Assembly: GCA_029891385.1 (NCBI GenBank) | Contig: CM057225.1 | Location: 14,883,498-14,947,497 of the forward strand | Source: Erythroxylum novogranatense | Taxonomy: Eukaryota; Streptophyta; Magnoliopsida; Malpighiales; Erythroxylaceae | Length of the DNA stretch: 64,000 nt | Direction of reading: 5' to 3' | Position numbers and translations under genes: made by a program | The notes under the pieces: generated by a model | The model's input: only the letters and a program-made list of their open reading frames with translations | The model's database searches: none | Told to the model about the DNA's origin: nothing | Shown: in pieces, positions 35,529-45,696 of the stretch | Layout: the number at the start of each line of letters is the position of its first letter | How positions within the stretch are numbered: position 1 is the first letter of the stretch

Positions 35529-36989
35529 TTATTCTTCAATGATAATAAGTTCATCATCGTGGTTGCTTGTGCTTTCTCCTTGTGCTTGAGAGGACGGACG
35601 GTGTTTACATCTGTGAGTGGGATATTCTTATAATCGCCAAAGTGCTTCACGCCAAGCAAAGCTTAGAGTGTGAAAACATTCGATAAGTCATTGAGCGGTG
35701 CTTGAAAGCGTTGTAAGACCGGTAATTCATGTGCTAGGATGGGATGCTTCCATATTGGCGTTAATAAGACATTATGGCCACGATAGTTGATCTTGATTGT
35801 TGAGTCTGCTTGAATCTTGAGACATTGAGTATAAATTCCTTCAAAACAATTCAAATTGAACTTGTTTACCAAATCCCAATTGAATTCATAATGAGGTGCT
35901 TCATCTATGGGAGGATACTGCATATTACTTATGCCAATATGAAGAAAGGCAATTCTTGAAGTTATGATTCTTTGCTTTCATTGTTTTTCTTCATCTGATG
36001 CTTCAAAAATTGGATAGCTGCTGTAGACTTTAATATAAATTTCTCTTTCGCGCGCAAAGCGATCATTGAATTGCTTAATAGCATGGACTAAACCGGATGG
36101 GAAGTCTGCTAATAACTTCATATCTTGTAGATAAATGGTGTCAGCTAATCCACTCTGAAATAATAAATAAGTTGTTAATGGTTACGCTCGGGGAAGATGG
36201 CGCTTTGGGACCATACTTGCCACGATTTTGTGGGTAGTATTGAAATTGTTTCATTTCTTGATCCAATGATTGAGTGCTTGGAAACAATCCATAAACATGT
36301 CAAGTGAGGACCTTTGATTCTTCGTGAAGTGCTTTTGCAGAACCGCATGAATTGCTTCCATATCAATGGCTTTGCCCAATGTAGTTAACTTGGACATTGG
36401 TGGTCTTGGATTTTGTAATCTTGTCTTGTATTGTGGTCGAAGTGATGGATGCTGAAATTCTTGGAAAGATTTTTCAGCTTGACTTTAGTAGAAAAACTCT
36501 TATGAATGACACCGCTTTTGCGTAATATGAATTGTCGCCTTATGCCATCGATCATAAAGACCAAAGAAAGGACCATTATATATCACATAGTGCTTGGACT
36601 CTTGATTATCACCACCTTTTGAGGTACAAATGAGAGGAAGTTATTGATGATGAAGTACTTATATATGGTTTCACGAAGTGAAATCGGTGCTTTTGATACT
36701 TGTATTTCAGGGACCTTGGAAGGTGCAACTGAATAGCTTCTTGTATTACTGAGCAGATGCTTTTGGAATTTGAGTAGTTATAGTAGCAGGATTGATCTTT
36801 GATCTTGATGTTGATGCTTTAGAACTTTGCTCCTTTGGTTTTAAAACCGAGAGTGTCTCTTTAATGCTCAAGTTCACTAGTAATTTGTTCTTGCTTTACC
36901 CGAATATTCATACTTTGAAGATGTAATTCGGTGAGTTCTGCTTCCTTTAATTCAATTGTACTTTCGAGCTGAACGATTAATGCTTCCAT
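35529..36989 (-). pseudogene. Pararetrovirus transactivator, deleted unit 2
   Basis: ATG at 36989, stop near 35529. Frames are short: 35923-35663 holds the PIDEAPHYEFNWDLVNKF part, and others near 36180-36370 and 36385-36576 hold the middle. It is the most fragmented transactivator of block II, with many lost bases between 36400 and 36900. Confidence 0.8.
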
Positions 36990-37411
36990 TCTCTTGTTAA
37001 TATATCTGCAAGAAAATTGTTAGCCGATTTAATATAATGAATATTAAATTGATCTTGACTAGCTCTAATTGCCATCGATCGACCGTCCTGATTATAATTG
37101 GTACTGATGAAAGTTTATATCTTGTAAATCCACATAAGTATTGAGAATCTGTATGAATTGTAAATTTTATTGGGAGTAGATCTATTCGCCATTTTCTCAA
37201 AGTTTTGAGACAAAGCATGCTTCTTTTTCATGAATAGGATAATTTAATTCCGCAGAATTAAATGTTCCATTTATATATTTGCAAAGTTGGTATTTCTTCT
37301 GAGTAGGGGGTTTGGCTAAAAGACAACCTGCCCATACATCATGGCTTGCATCTAATTGAACTAATAACTCATCATTTTGTTGATAATTATAAAGTTTGGG
37401 AAGATTTTTAC
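36977..37411 (-). pseudogene. Pol RNase H remnant, deleted unit 2
   Basis: RNase H words in broken frames (KFTIHTDSQYLCGFTRY is readable). The upstream edge joins the VAP-like gene at 37411 at the same position as in unit 1, with one more C at the join. Confidence 0.8.
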
Positions 37412-37587
37412 CCCCGATCTTTTACGATTATTTGGTCATTTGTTTCTTGAATTTTTAGCTGTATTTGTTGTATCAATGATACTATTTCTATTTGGGTTTG
37501 TATAATAGCTTCAATTTTCTGTTCTATTATTTCTTGTGTTTGTACTATTGATTCTAGATGTTGCGTAAGGTTTGTTAATGTTGTCAT
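37412..37587 (-). pseudogene. VAP-like ORF truncated by the Pol-CP deletion, unit 2
   Basis: ATG at 37587; coiled-coil body identical to that of the full-length unit (27421-27555), ending at the deletion junction. No primer-binding site. Confidence 0.8.
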
Positions 37588-37868
37588 AATTTCTGTACTA
37601 AATAAGTTGATAGTGTAGATAATTGCTGTTGAATTTCATTTAACTGTCTTGTTTGTCTTATTTGATTATCGGGTTCTGTTATTCTTAATGGTCGTTCTAT
37701 ATTAAGAGGTCTTTGATGTCTTAATGACAGAGATCTTAGGAAAGGAGTACTATTTGATGATTCTGAAAAAGAATGTCTTCTTTCAATTAATGGAATTGCT
37801 GGTTCAAAAGGTTGTTGTATTGCTGGAAGTGGTTGTACTTTTGGTTGAATTTTAATTCCTACTTTAGT
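37584..37868 (-). pseudogene. Movement protein 3' part, cut at an inversion junction
   Basis: The last 95 codons or so of the movement protein, identical in long stretches to 27552-27840. It stops at 37868, where the sequence switches to plus-strand coat protein; the shared letters TTAG suggest a microhomology join. Confidence 0.85.
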
Positions 37869-38454
37869 AGCCCGAGACTTATTAGTTGATTATTGTATAG
37901 AAGCCCAGTTAAAAAGAACATTAAAACATAAGAATTTAAAAATGTGTTGCGATCAAAATGTTTGACGCATCTCAAATAATATGGATGTAATAAAACTTAC
38001 TCAAATTATAAAAAGAAAAAGAAAATATTTAATCCTAGATATAAGAAACATTATTCACGAAAGTTTAAATGGAGAAAATATAGACCACAACGCTATCAAC
38101 CTAAAACTTATCCAAAATATTTTCGTAGATATAAATTTAATCCAAAATATAAAAACAGAAAACAATTTTGTCCTAAAAAGAAAAAAAGATTGTAAATGTT
38201 GGATCTGTAAAGAAGAAGGTCATTATGCAAATGAATGTCCTAAAAAGAAAGATAAACAATATAATAATCAAGTACAAATTCTAAATTCAGCTTTAGAACA
38301 TCAATTAGAACCCATTGAATCAGATTATAATACAGATATATCCCTCTATATCTATGAAACTCAATCTAATGAATCAGATAACCAAAACTCTGAATCAAAC
38401 CCCGAATTCCAATTCAACTTTTATTCAAGTACTGATTCAGAAAACGAATATTAA
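37869..38454 (+). pseudogene. Pararetrovirus coat protein, C-terminal part, with zinc knuckle
   Basis: The plus strand begins inside the coat protein (ARDLLVDYCIEAQLKRTL). It then has a frame change near 37960 and a long Lys/Arg/Tyr-rich basic region, and a 157-codon frame runs from 37981 to the stop at 38454. A complete CX2CX4HX4C zinc knuckle ([14 protein letters not shown]) lies at about 38197-38238. The end is Asn/Ser/Glu-rich. The N-terminal part is missing through the inversion. Confidence 0.85.
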
Positions 38455-40301
38455 AGTACATGCATATATAGATACTGGAGCAACTATTTGTATAGCATCA
38501 AAACAATTAGAATTAAAATGGAAGAAATTACACAAACCATTACAAGTAAAAATCGCCGATGGAAGTTTTAATTCCATCTGGTATGTTAGTTATTATAACA
38601 CTATTATTATTGAAAACTACACTTTTATCATACCATCAATCTATCAAAAAGAATCAGGATTACCGTTAATACTTGGAAATAATTTTCTTAAATTATATAA
38701 CCCTTTTTGTCAGTATTTACATTACATTACTTTGCGAACCCCTTATATTAAGAAAATAAACCAGAAATCTATTATTTTACGAATCCCTATTTATCATACG
38801 TCTTATTATCAACAATTAAAAACAGTTAATGAGAAACTTACTATCTTACATTTTTATCTATTGAATAATACAACCATACAAACTGAAGTCGATAATTTAT
38901 TAGATCAAGTATGTAGTGAAAATCCATTAGATCCTACAAAAAATCATAATATAGAAATTATTGAAATTAAATTAAAAGATCCTCTTCAGGAAGTCAATAT
39001 TAAGAATAATATACCATATACTCCCTTAGATGTAAAAGAATTTACACAAGAATGTAAAGAATTACTTGAAAAAGGATTAATTACACCTAGTACTAGTAAA
39101 CATTCTTTTGACTTTTTTATGTCAATAATTCAGCTGAAAAGAAACGAGGAAAACGAAGAATGGTTATAAATTATCGAAAACTCAACGAAGCAACTATAGG
39201 CGATGCTTATAAATTACCACGAAAAGACTATATTATTAATAAACTGAAAGGTCATATTTGGTTTACAACATTAGATGCAAAATCAGGTTATTGGCAATTA
39301 AGATTACATGATAATACAAAAGCATTAACAGCATTTACTTGTCCACCACAGAAACATTATCAATGGAATGTATTACCCTTTGGATTAAAACAAGCACCAA
39401 GTATTTACCAACGATTTATGGATAATAATCTTATCGATTTAGAAGAATATACTTTTGTATATATGATGATATTATTATTTATTCAAATCGGGATAAATTA
39501 GATCATTTAAAGAAAGTTAAAATTGTCTTACAAAGATGTAAAGACAAAGGTTTAATATTAAGCAAACGAAAAGCAAAAATAGCACAACAAACAATTGAAT
39601 ATTTAGGTATTCAATTCAATCATCATGGTTATTTACAATTACAACCTAATATTTTGCAAAAATTACAAGAATTTCCTGATCAACTAACAAACAGAACACA
39701 TGTTCAACAATTCTTAGGTTTATTAAACTATATATCAGATCAAGGTTTTCTAAAAGAATTAGCAAAAGAACGAACACTTTTACAGAAAAAATGTAGCAGC
39801 AATCTACAATGGCAATGACATACTCAAGATACTGAAGCAGTGCAACGATTAAAACTTCTTTGTAAAAATCTTCCAAAACTTTATAATTATCAACAAAATG
39901 ATGAATTATTAGTTCAATTAGATGCAAGCAATGATATATGGGCAGGTTGTCTTTTAGCAAAACCCCCTAATCATAAAAAATACCAACTTTGCAAATACAT
40001 AAATGGAACATTTAATTCTGCGGAATTAAATTATCCTATTCATGAAAAAGAAGCATTAGCCTGTCTCAAAACTTTGAGAAAATGGCGAATAGATCTACTA
40101 CCAGTAAAATTCACAATTCATACAGATTCTCAATATTTATGTGGATTTACAAGATATCAGCTTTCATCAAGTACCAATTATAATCAAGGACGACTGATCC
40201 GATGGCAATTAGAATTAGGTCAGTATCAATTTCATATTCATTATATTAAATCTGCTAACAATTTTCTTGCAGATATATTAACAAGAGAATGGAAGCATTA
40301 A
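38315..40301 (+). pseudogene. Pararetrovirus Pol (protease, RT, RNase H), block III copy 1
   Basis: It overlaps the coat protein end. The aspartic protease motif IDTGATIC is at about 38468-38491 and the flap/ILGNN segment follows. A break near 39105 precedes RT (39160-39501 reads MVINYRKLNEATIGDAY through QAPSIYQRFM). The catalytic YIDD codons near 39460 are spoiled by a missing base. Thumb and RNase H follow, with a TGA in place of Trp near 39817, then an open stretch 39840-40301 holding LDASNDIWAG, HEKEALACL and HTDSQYL. The stop lies 13 bases inside the transactivator. Confidence 0.88.
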
Positions 40302-41737
40302 TCGTTCAGCTCGAAAGTACAATTGAATTAAAGGAAGCAGAACTAACCGAATTACATCTTCAAAGTATCAATATTCAGGTAAAGCAAGAACAAATTACTA
40401 GTGAACTTGAACAGTTAAAGCAGACACTCTTGGTTTTAAAACCAAAGGAGCAACAAAGTACTAAAGCATCAACATCAGCATCCAGGATAAATCCTGTTGC
40501 TTCTATAATTACTCAAATTCCAACATCTACCAAAGCATCAGTTCAGGTAATACAAGAAGCTATTCAGGTTGCACCTTCCAAGGTCCCTGAAATACAAGTA
40601 TCTAAAGCACCAGTTTCACTTCCTGTGAAACCATATATTACTTCCTCATCAGTACCTCAAAAGGTTGCTGATAATCAAGAATCAAAGCACTATGTGATAT
40701 ATAATGGTCCTTTTCTTTGGTCTTTATGATCGATGGCATAAAGCGACTATTCATATTCTTGCAAAAGCGATGTTATTCATAAAAGTTTTTCTACTAAGCG
40801 TAAGTGAAAAGTCTTTCCAAGAATTTCAGCATCCAACACTTCGACCACAATACAAGACGATTATTTGAAACACCAAAGACCACCACCTGTCCAAGTTAAC
40901 TACATTGGGCAAAGCAATTGACATGGAGCAATTCATGCCTTTCTGCTAAAGCACTACGAAGAATCAAAAGTTCTCACTACGGAATGTTTATGGATTGTTT
41001 CAAGCATTAAATCATTGGACTGACGAAATGAAGCAATTTCAATACTACCCTCAGAATCGTGGCAAGTACGGTCCCAAAGCAGTAATCTTCCCTGGAGCAG
41101 AACCATTAACAACTTATTTATTATTTCAAAGTGGATTAGCTGACACAATTTATCTACAAGATATGAAGTTATTAGCTGACTTTCCATCAGGGTTAGTCCA
41201 TGCTATTAAGCAATTCAAGGATCGTTTTGCACGCGAAAGAGAAATTTATATTAAAGTTTACAGCAGTTATCCAATTTTTGAAGCATCGAAGCGAAATTGA
41301 CAAATCGTCAATGATAACTACTTCAAGAATTGCCTTTCTTGATTGGCATAAGTAACATCGCATATCCTCCCATCGACGAAGCACCTCATTACGAATTCAA
41401 TTGGGATTTGGTATACAAATTCAATTTGAATTGTTTTGAAGGAATTTATAATCAATGTCTCAAGATTCAATCAGATTCAACAATCAAGATCAACTATCGT
41501 ATTGACTTCGATATGGAAGCATCCAATCCTAGCACATGAATTACCGATCTTACGGCGTTTTCAAGCACCGTTCAATGACTTATCGAATGTTTTCATACGC
41601 TTAGCCTTGCTTGGCGTGAAGCACTTCTGCGATTCTACAGAATACCCCACTCACGGATGTAAACACATCCCATCCTCTCAAGCACAAGGAGAAGTCATAA
41701 GCAACCTGACGGCGAACTCATTATCATTGAAGAATAA
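40289..41737 (+). pseudogene. Pararetrovirus transactivator, block III copy 1
   Basis: ATG at 40289, stop at 41737. The first 146 codons are open (coiled coil, Thr/Ser/Pro linker, start of the YVIYNGPF domain). After 40725 the frame changes repeatedly; 40995-41300 reads MKQFQYYPQNRGKYGPKAV and LADFPSGLVHAIKQF. Confidence 0.85.
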
Positions 41738-41919
41738 AGCGTCGATCACGTTCAAGCACTACTATCGCAATAATGTAGTCTTTTACTTTGGCGATCCTTT
41801 GTTGTCCACCAGTATGTCTTTTCTTTAGCTTTTCTTTATGTCATACTTTATGTCACTTTTCCTTTTGTTCTTTTTCTTTATGTTAAGTCTGTCTGTACTA
41901 TGTTATTCCCTTCTGCGAT
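41738..41919 (+). promoter_or_regulatory. Intergenic region upstream of the viral promoter, block III copy 1
   Basis: Pyrimidine-rich TTTTCTTTATGTC words repeated four times. The hairpin motif of block II is not present. An AATAAA overlaps the transactivator stop (41733-41738); I do not take it as the poly(A) signal without further evidence. Confidence 0.45.
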
Positions 41920-41927
41920 TATAAATA
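41920..41927 (+). promoter_or_regulatory. Pararetrovirus TATA box, block III copy 1
   Basis: TATAAATA followed by GACGCCTTGGGTATCC, identical in context to the minus-strand box at 30287-30294. A pyrimidine-rich leader and then ORF0 follow. Confidence 0.8.
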
Positions 41928-42092
41928 GACGCCTTGGGTATCCTTAATGGATACAACAAGCTTTCCATACATTACTCTCTCCTTCTTCTCTCTTCGCGCT
42001 AAGTCCAGAGTGACGTTCAAGCGAGCCAGGAAGAACAGGTTAGACTAATTATGGTTACTTTTTGTCACAATAAGTAATTCAAGCATTCAGTC

Positions 42093-42245
42093 ATGCATAT
42101 ATTTTATCAAATTATACTTCTTATTGTTGTATTTATTATTGCAATCATTCATGCAATCTTCTGTTATACAATCATTGGCATTCTAAAAATTATTCAATTT
42201 CTTATCCTTCTTTTTAAAATATTTTCACGACTTACAAGATTTTAA
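42093..42245 (+). CDS. Pararetrovirus ORF0, 50-aa hydrophobic peptide, intact (block III)
   Basis: 50 codons from ATG 42093 to TAA 42245. The start is MHIFYQIILLIVVFIIAIIH, then IIGILKIIQFLILLFKIF and the same basic end as the block II copies. Differences from block II are almost all exchanges among Ile, Leu, Val and Phe, which is the pattern expected of selection for a membrane segment. It begins about 165 bases after the TATA box and ends 6 bases before ORF A. Confidence 0.65.
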   Translation: MHIFYQIILLIVVFIIAIIHAIFCYTIIGILKIIQFLILLFKIFSRLTRF

Positions 42246-42251
42246 TTTCGA

Positions 42252-42556
42252 ATGACTTATTTTCACCTCGAAAAGAACTTTGAAACAACGCATCAAAGCT
42301 ATAGAAGTCGAGAAGAAGAATATGAAGAACTTAAGATCAAAACCATCGCTTAAATAAAAAGCAAATGATATTTATCTTGATCCACGTTTTAAGAATTCTT
42401 CCAATCACCCTCTTTATCTTCAAGAACAAAAATTCTCTCTGAAAAAACAAATGATCGACGAATCAATGTAATTAATTCGTTTTTAGATTATTGTATTCTA
42501 GGCGGTATTTCAACACGAAATTATTATGTATCCAAATTATCCTTCTTATAATTTAA
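42252..42556 (+). pseudogene. Pararetrovirus ORF A, block III copy 1
   Basis: ATG at 42252 (MTYFHL). Words of ORF A are clear (KIKTIA, KANDIY, DYCIL) but one-base differences near 42270, 42310 and 42350 break the frame. Confidence 0.75.
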
Positions 42557-42561
42557 ATAAA

Positions 42562-42699
42562 ATGAATTATTTTGATCATAGACGATCTCTTAAACAAAGA
42601 ATTCGTTTCTATAAAAGTAAAACGAAACAAAGAAAGTTTATTGAATTATATCATGAACATATAAAATGGCAAAAGAAAATCAATGTTTTCAACTTTTAA
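42562..42699 (+). CDS. Pararetrovirus ORF B (45 aa, intact)
   Basis: Complete frame from ATG 42562 to TAA 42699. The protein is very basic (MNYFDHRRSLKQRIRFYKSK at the start) with a helical end. Its first 15 residues parallel ORF A's (YF, basic pair, LKQRI). The 3' end overlaps ORF C by 34 bases in another frame. It is present at the same place in all units. A nucleic-acid-binding role would suit the charge, but nothing proves it. Confidence 0.65.
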   Translation: MNYFDHRRSLKQRIRFYKSKTKQRKFIELYHEHIKWQKKINVFNF

Positions 42700-42800
42700 T
42701 AAATGCAAGAGTTTTATTAGATCAAACATTATATATTTATAATTCCGTTAAAAGCGATAGATATGAACTTGAACAAGAAATGGATTTACTTATTGATTAA
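42666..42800 (+). CDS. Pararetrovirus ORF C (44 aa, intact)
   Basis: Complete frame from MAKENQCFQLL at 42666 to TAA 42800, ending in an acidic ELEQEMDLLID. It overlaps the ORF B end and precedes ORF D by about 14 bases. The same frame is intact at 49891-50025. Unknown function; an amphipathic helix is plausible. Confidence 0.65.
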   Translation: MAKENQCFQLLINARVLLDQTLYIYNSVKSDRYELEQEMDLLID

Positions 42801-42814
42801 AGTATTACATCAAC

Positions 42815-43384
42815 AAGACATTTCATTTATCTTATTTTATTAATTATTGTTTACCTATTATGATACATCAAATATCTCTTTATGCTTTTACTTTATTTCA
42901 AGCACAACCTTTACTTTTCTTTATTATTGCAAGTAGATTATTTATACCTCATGAAATACTTTGTCAATATTTTGCAATAAGTTGTCAACATATAGATATT
43001 ACTCTTAATTGCTTATATAGAACTATATTAGGACTCAATACTCGTGTCGGTTATCTTATACGACTCGATGATAGAGATATAATTTTTGATTTCTCACCTC
43101 CGTCTGAGGAAGAATCAGAAACATTTGAATTATTAGAAGATGAAGATGAAGTAGAAAGATTAACACAAATACAACAAGATATTTTCTTAGAGCAACTTTC
43201 AAGAAATTTAGATACTGAATTACAACAACAATTATATTGTTCAGAATCAATATCACAATTATTTCCTTCGGATACGGAAATAGAAGATATAGAAATCACC
43301 AGTAATGATTATGAAAATATAGATAAAGATATAAACTATGATTTAGACAATGTCGATTGTAGTAATTTCCCTGAAGATTATTAA
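42815..43384 (+). pseudogene. Pararetrovirus ORF D, block III copy 1 (start codon lost)
   Basis: The ATG seen at 50040 in the next copy is AAG here (42815-42817), so the frame opens only at the internal ATG 42860 (174 codons). The rest is intact: a hydrophobic N-terminal part, DDRDIIFDFSPPSEEES, an acidic tail and the terminal FPEDY. The stop is directly followed by ORF E. Confidence 0.8.
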
Positions 43385-43654
43385 ATGAATTGTCCAATTT
43401 GTTTGGATTTACAAGACAGAATTCAATACACACAACAAGCTATAAATCATTATCAAGATCATATCCAATACAATGAAAATCGTATTAATAATCTTATATT
43501 TCTAGGAATAAATCGTCTCAGCAGACGACCTTATATTGAACATTTATCTGTAGTACAAAGATTACATCAACAATATACCGAACAATTAGCACAATTAGAA
43601 CAAATTCAAACTGATCATCATTGTTATCATCCGTATCATCCCAATACATTATGA
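43385..43654 (+). CDS. Pararetrovirus ORF E (89 aa, intact), block III
   Basis: Complete frame starting MNCPICLDLQDRI directly after the ORF D stop (TAAATG). It keeps CxxC, NRLSRRPYIEHLSVVQRL and the DHHCYHPYH tail. The stop overlaps the movement protein ATG at 43651 (ATGA). This copy and the variant 1 copy both retain the tail Cys. Confidence 0.78.
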   Translation: MNCPICLDLQDRIQYTQQAINHYQDHIQYNENRINNLIFLGINRLSRRPYIEHLSVVQRLHQQYTEQLAQLEQIQTDHHCYHPYHPNTL

Positions 43655-44637
43655 CCTCTCAATCTTCTACAATCCTCGATGTAGATAATTTAGAATTAAC
43701 CGAATCATTAGGAACTTTTCAAGTTTCAACATTAATTACTCAAGATAAGAAAAATCAAATTGCAAAAGCTCAATTAGATTTAAAGAAAGGTCAAGACATT
43801 CACAAATCAACGATAAAACAAATCTTTAATAGACAAAATCTTATTTATTATGGAAAAATTATTCAAGAACAGCCTATTAGAATTGATCAATGTCATGGAA
43901 ATTTAAGAATTAGTTTAATTAATCCCGAACAAATTCATAGACAATTACAATTGTTACCGAATCAAAAACGAAAGAAAATTGGCTATATTCAATTATCCAC
44001 TATACAAATATTATTAAAATCCACTTTTCAACAAGGAATTGATACTCCTATTAGAATGGCAATTTTAGATGAAAGAATGAATAATCTAAATGATCAAATT
44101 TTAGGAATGATGAATGGAAACTTACAATATGGAAAAATTAAATTCAATACTCGATTAAAATTAGGTATTCCCTTAATCTCTTCTGAATTAGATAAAGCAA
44201 TTACAATTGCATATAAATTTTATAGAAATAATTTAATGACTCCAGGACAATACCCTTTTTCTTTAACTTATCAAATTAGTTACGCATTAACCAATTCACA
44301 TCATAGTATAGATTTCAAAAATACAGAACAAATCTATCTAGATCAATTATTCCAAGAAGTCGCTAAAGTAGGAATTAAAATTCAACCAAAATTACAACCA
44401 CTCCCAGCAATACAACAACCTTTTGAGTCAATTCCATTAATTGAAAGAAGACACTCTTTTTCTGAAACAACATCAAATATTATTCCTCTGTTAAGATCTA
44501 CATCATTGAGACATCAAAGACCTCTTAATATAGAACGACCATTAAGAATAACGAACCCAATAATCAAACTAGGCAGTTAGATGAAATTCAACAAAGAATT
44601 ATCTACACTATCTACCTATTTAGTGCAGAAATTATGA
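43651..44637 (+). pseudogene. Pararetrovirus movement protein, block III copy
   Basis: ATG at 43651. The frame is open for 309 codons and carries all movement protein motifs, including MNGNLQYGKIKFNTRLKL and SLTYQISYALTNSHHSID. It shifts near 44546, where AACGAACCC replaces the AACTGAACCC seen at 19918, and stops at 44580. The original stop position at 44637 overlaps the VAP-like ATG. Confidence 0.88.
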
Positions 44638-44865
44638 CATCATTAACAAATCTTACTCAAAATCTAGAATCAATAGCACAAACACAAGAAATAATAGAAC
44701 AAAAAATTGAAGCTATTATACAAACCCAAATAGAAATAGTATCATTGATACAACAAATACAGCAGAAAATTCAAGAGACAAATGACCAATTAATCGTAAA
44801 GGATCCGCCCCCGAAAAATGGTATCAGAGCTAGTAATTACAAAAATACCCCGAGAAAGAGGATAA
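44634..44865 (+). pseudogene. VAP-like coiled-coil ORF, block III copy
   Basis: ATG at 44634. The coiled coil (LESIAQTQEIIEQKIEAI) reads without interruption to about 44808. An extra base in a C run then shifts the frame, so translation passes the usual stop at 44863-44865 and ends at 44894. The primer-binding site lies at its 3' end. Confidence 0.75.
44819..44830 (+). other. Pararetrovirus tRNA-iMet primer-binding site, block III
   Basis: TGGTATCAGAGC, an exact match, about 2.9 kb downstream of the TATA box at 41920-41927 and 36 bases before the coat protein ATG. Confidence 0.85.
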
Positions 44866-45696
44866 ATGCAAGAGCAATCTATAGAACAAGTTGAAAAGAA
44901 TATTCAAATACAATTACATGAAGTGGCGATCTAATACAAAATTACATCTAACCCTCTCGAAAAGAAGAATATATTGGTCCCGATCTTTTCAAATGAACAT
45001 AAGGATGACATAATCTTAGGTTATGAATCGATCAAGATCAAGAACTTTTTATGGATAATGATTCTATGAACGAATAGAAAATCATACAATCGCTCATAAT
45101 TTAGGAGGAGCAATATTAGTAGCCCGAGACTTATTAGTTGATTATTGTATAGAAGCCCGATTAAAAGAACATTAAAACATAAGAATTTAAAAATGTGTTA
45201 TGATCAAAATCTTTGACGTACCTCAAAGAATATGGATGTAATAAAACTTACTCAAATTATAAAAAGAAAAGAAAATATTTAATCCTAGATATAAGAAACA
45301 TTATTCACGAAAGTTTAAATGGAGAAATATAGACCACAACGCTATCAACCTAAAACTTATCCAAAATATTTTCGTAGATATAAATTTAATCAAAATATAA
45401 AAGCAGAAAACAATTTTGTCCTAAAAAGAAAAAAGATTGTAAATGTTGGATCTCAGAAGAAGAAGGTCATTATGCAAATGAATGTCCTAAAAGAAAGATA
45501 AACAATATAATAATCAAGTACAAATTCTAAATTCAGCTTTAGAACATCAATTAGAACCCATTGAATCAGATTATAATACGATATATCCTCTATATCTATG
45601 AAACTCAATCTAATGAATCGATATACCAAAACTACGAATCAAACCCGAATTCCAATTCAACTTTTATTCAATCTTGATTCGAAAAGCGAATATTAA
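44866..45696 (+). pseudogene. Pararetrovirus coat protein with internal deletion, block III
   Basis: The N-terminal arm (MQEQSIEQVEKNIQIQ) is followed at about 45062 by a jump to the core (RIENHTIAHNLGGA-like), a loss of some 700 bases. The basic region and zinc-knuckle area (45430-45490) follow with several indels. The knuckle's second Cys position is disturbed (GGATCTCAGAAG where copy 1 has GGATCTGTAAAG). The stop is near 45696. Confidence 0.82.

Noticed and set aside
39646..39960. Minus-strand frame of 104 codons, repeated at 46879-47193
   Set aside because: Antisense to the Pol thumb/RNase H region; conserved only because the Pol copies are nearly identical.
41733..41738. AATAAA as the viral polyadenylation signal
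   Set aside because: It lies upstream of the promoter and overlaps the transactivator stop, while in this family the signal is expected downstream of the cap site; variant 1 lacks it.
43385..43654. RING-finger E3 ligase call for ORF E
   Set aside because: Only one CxxC is present and the remaining cysteine/histidine spacing does not fit C3HC4.
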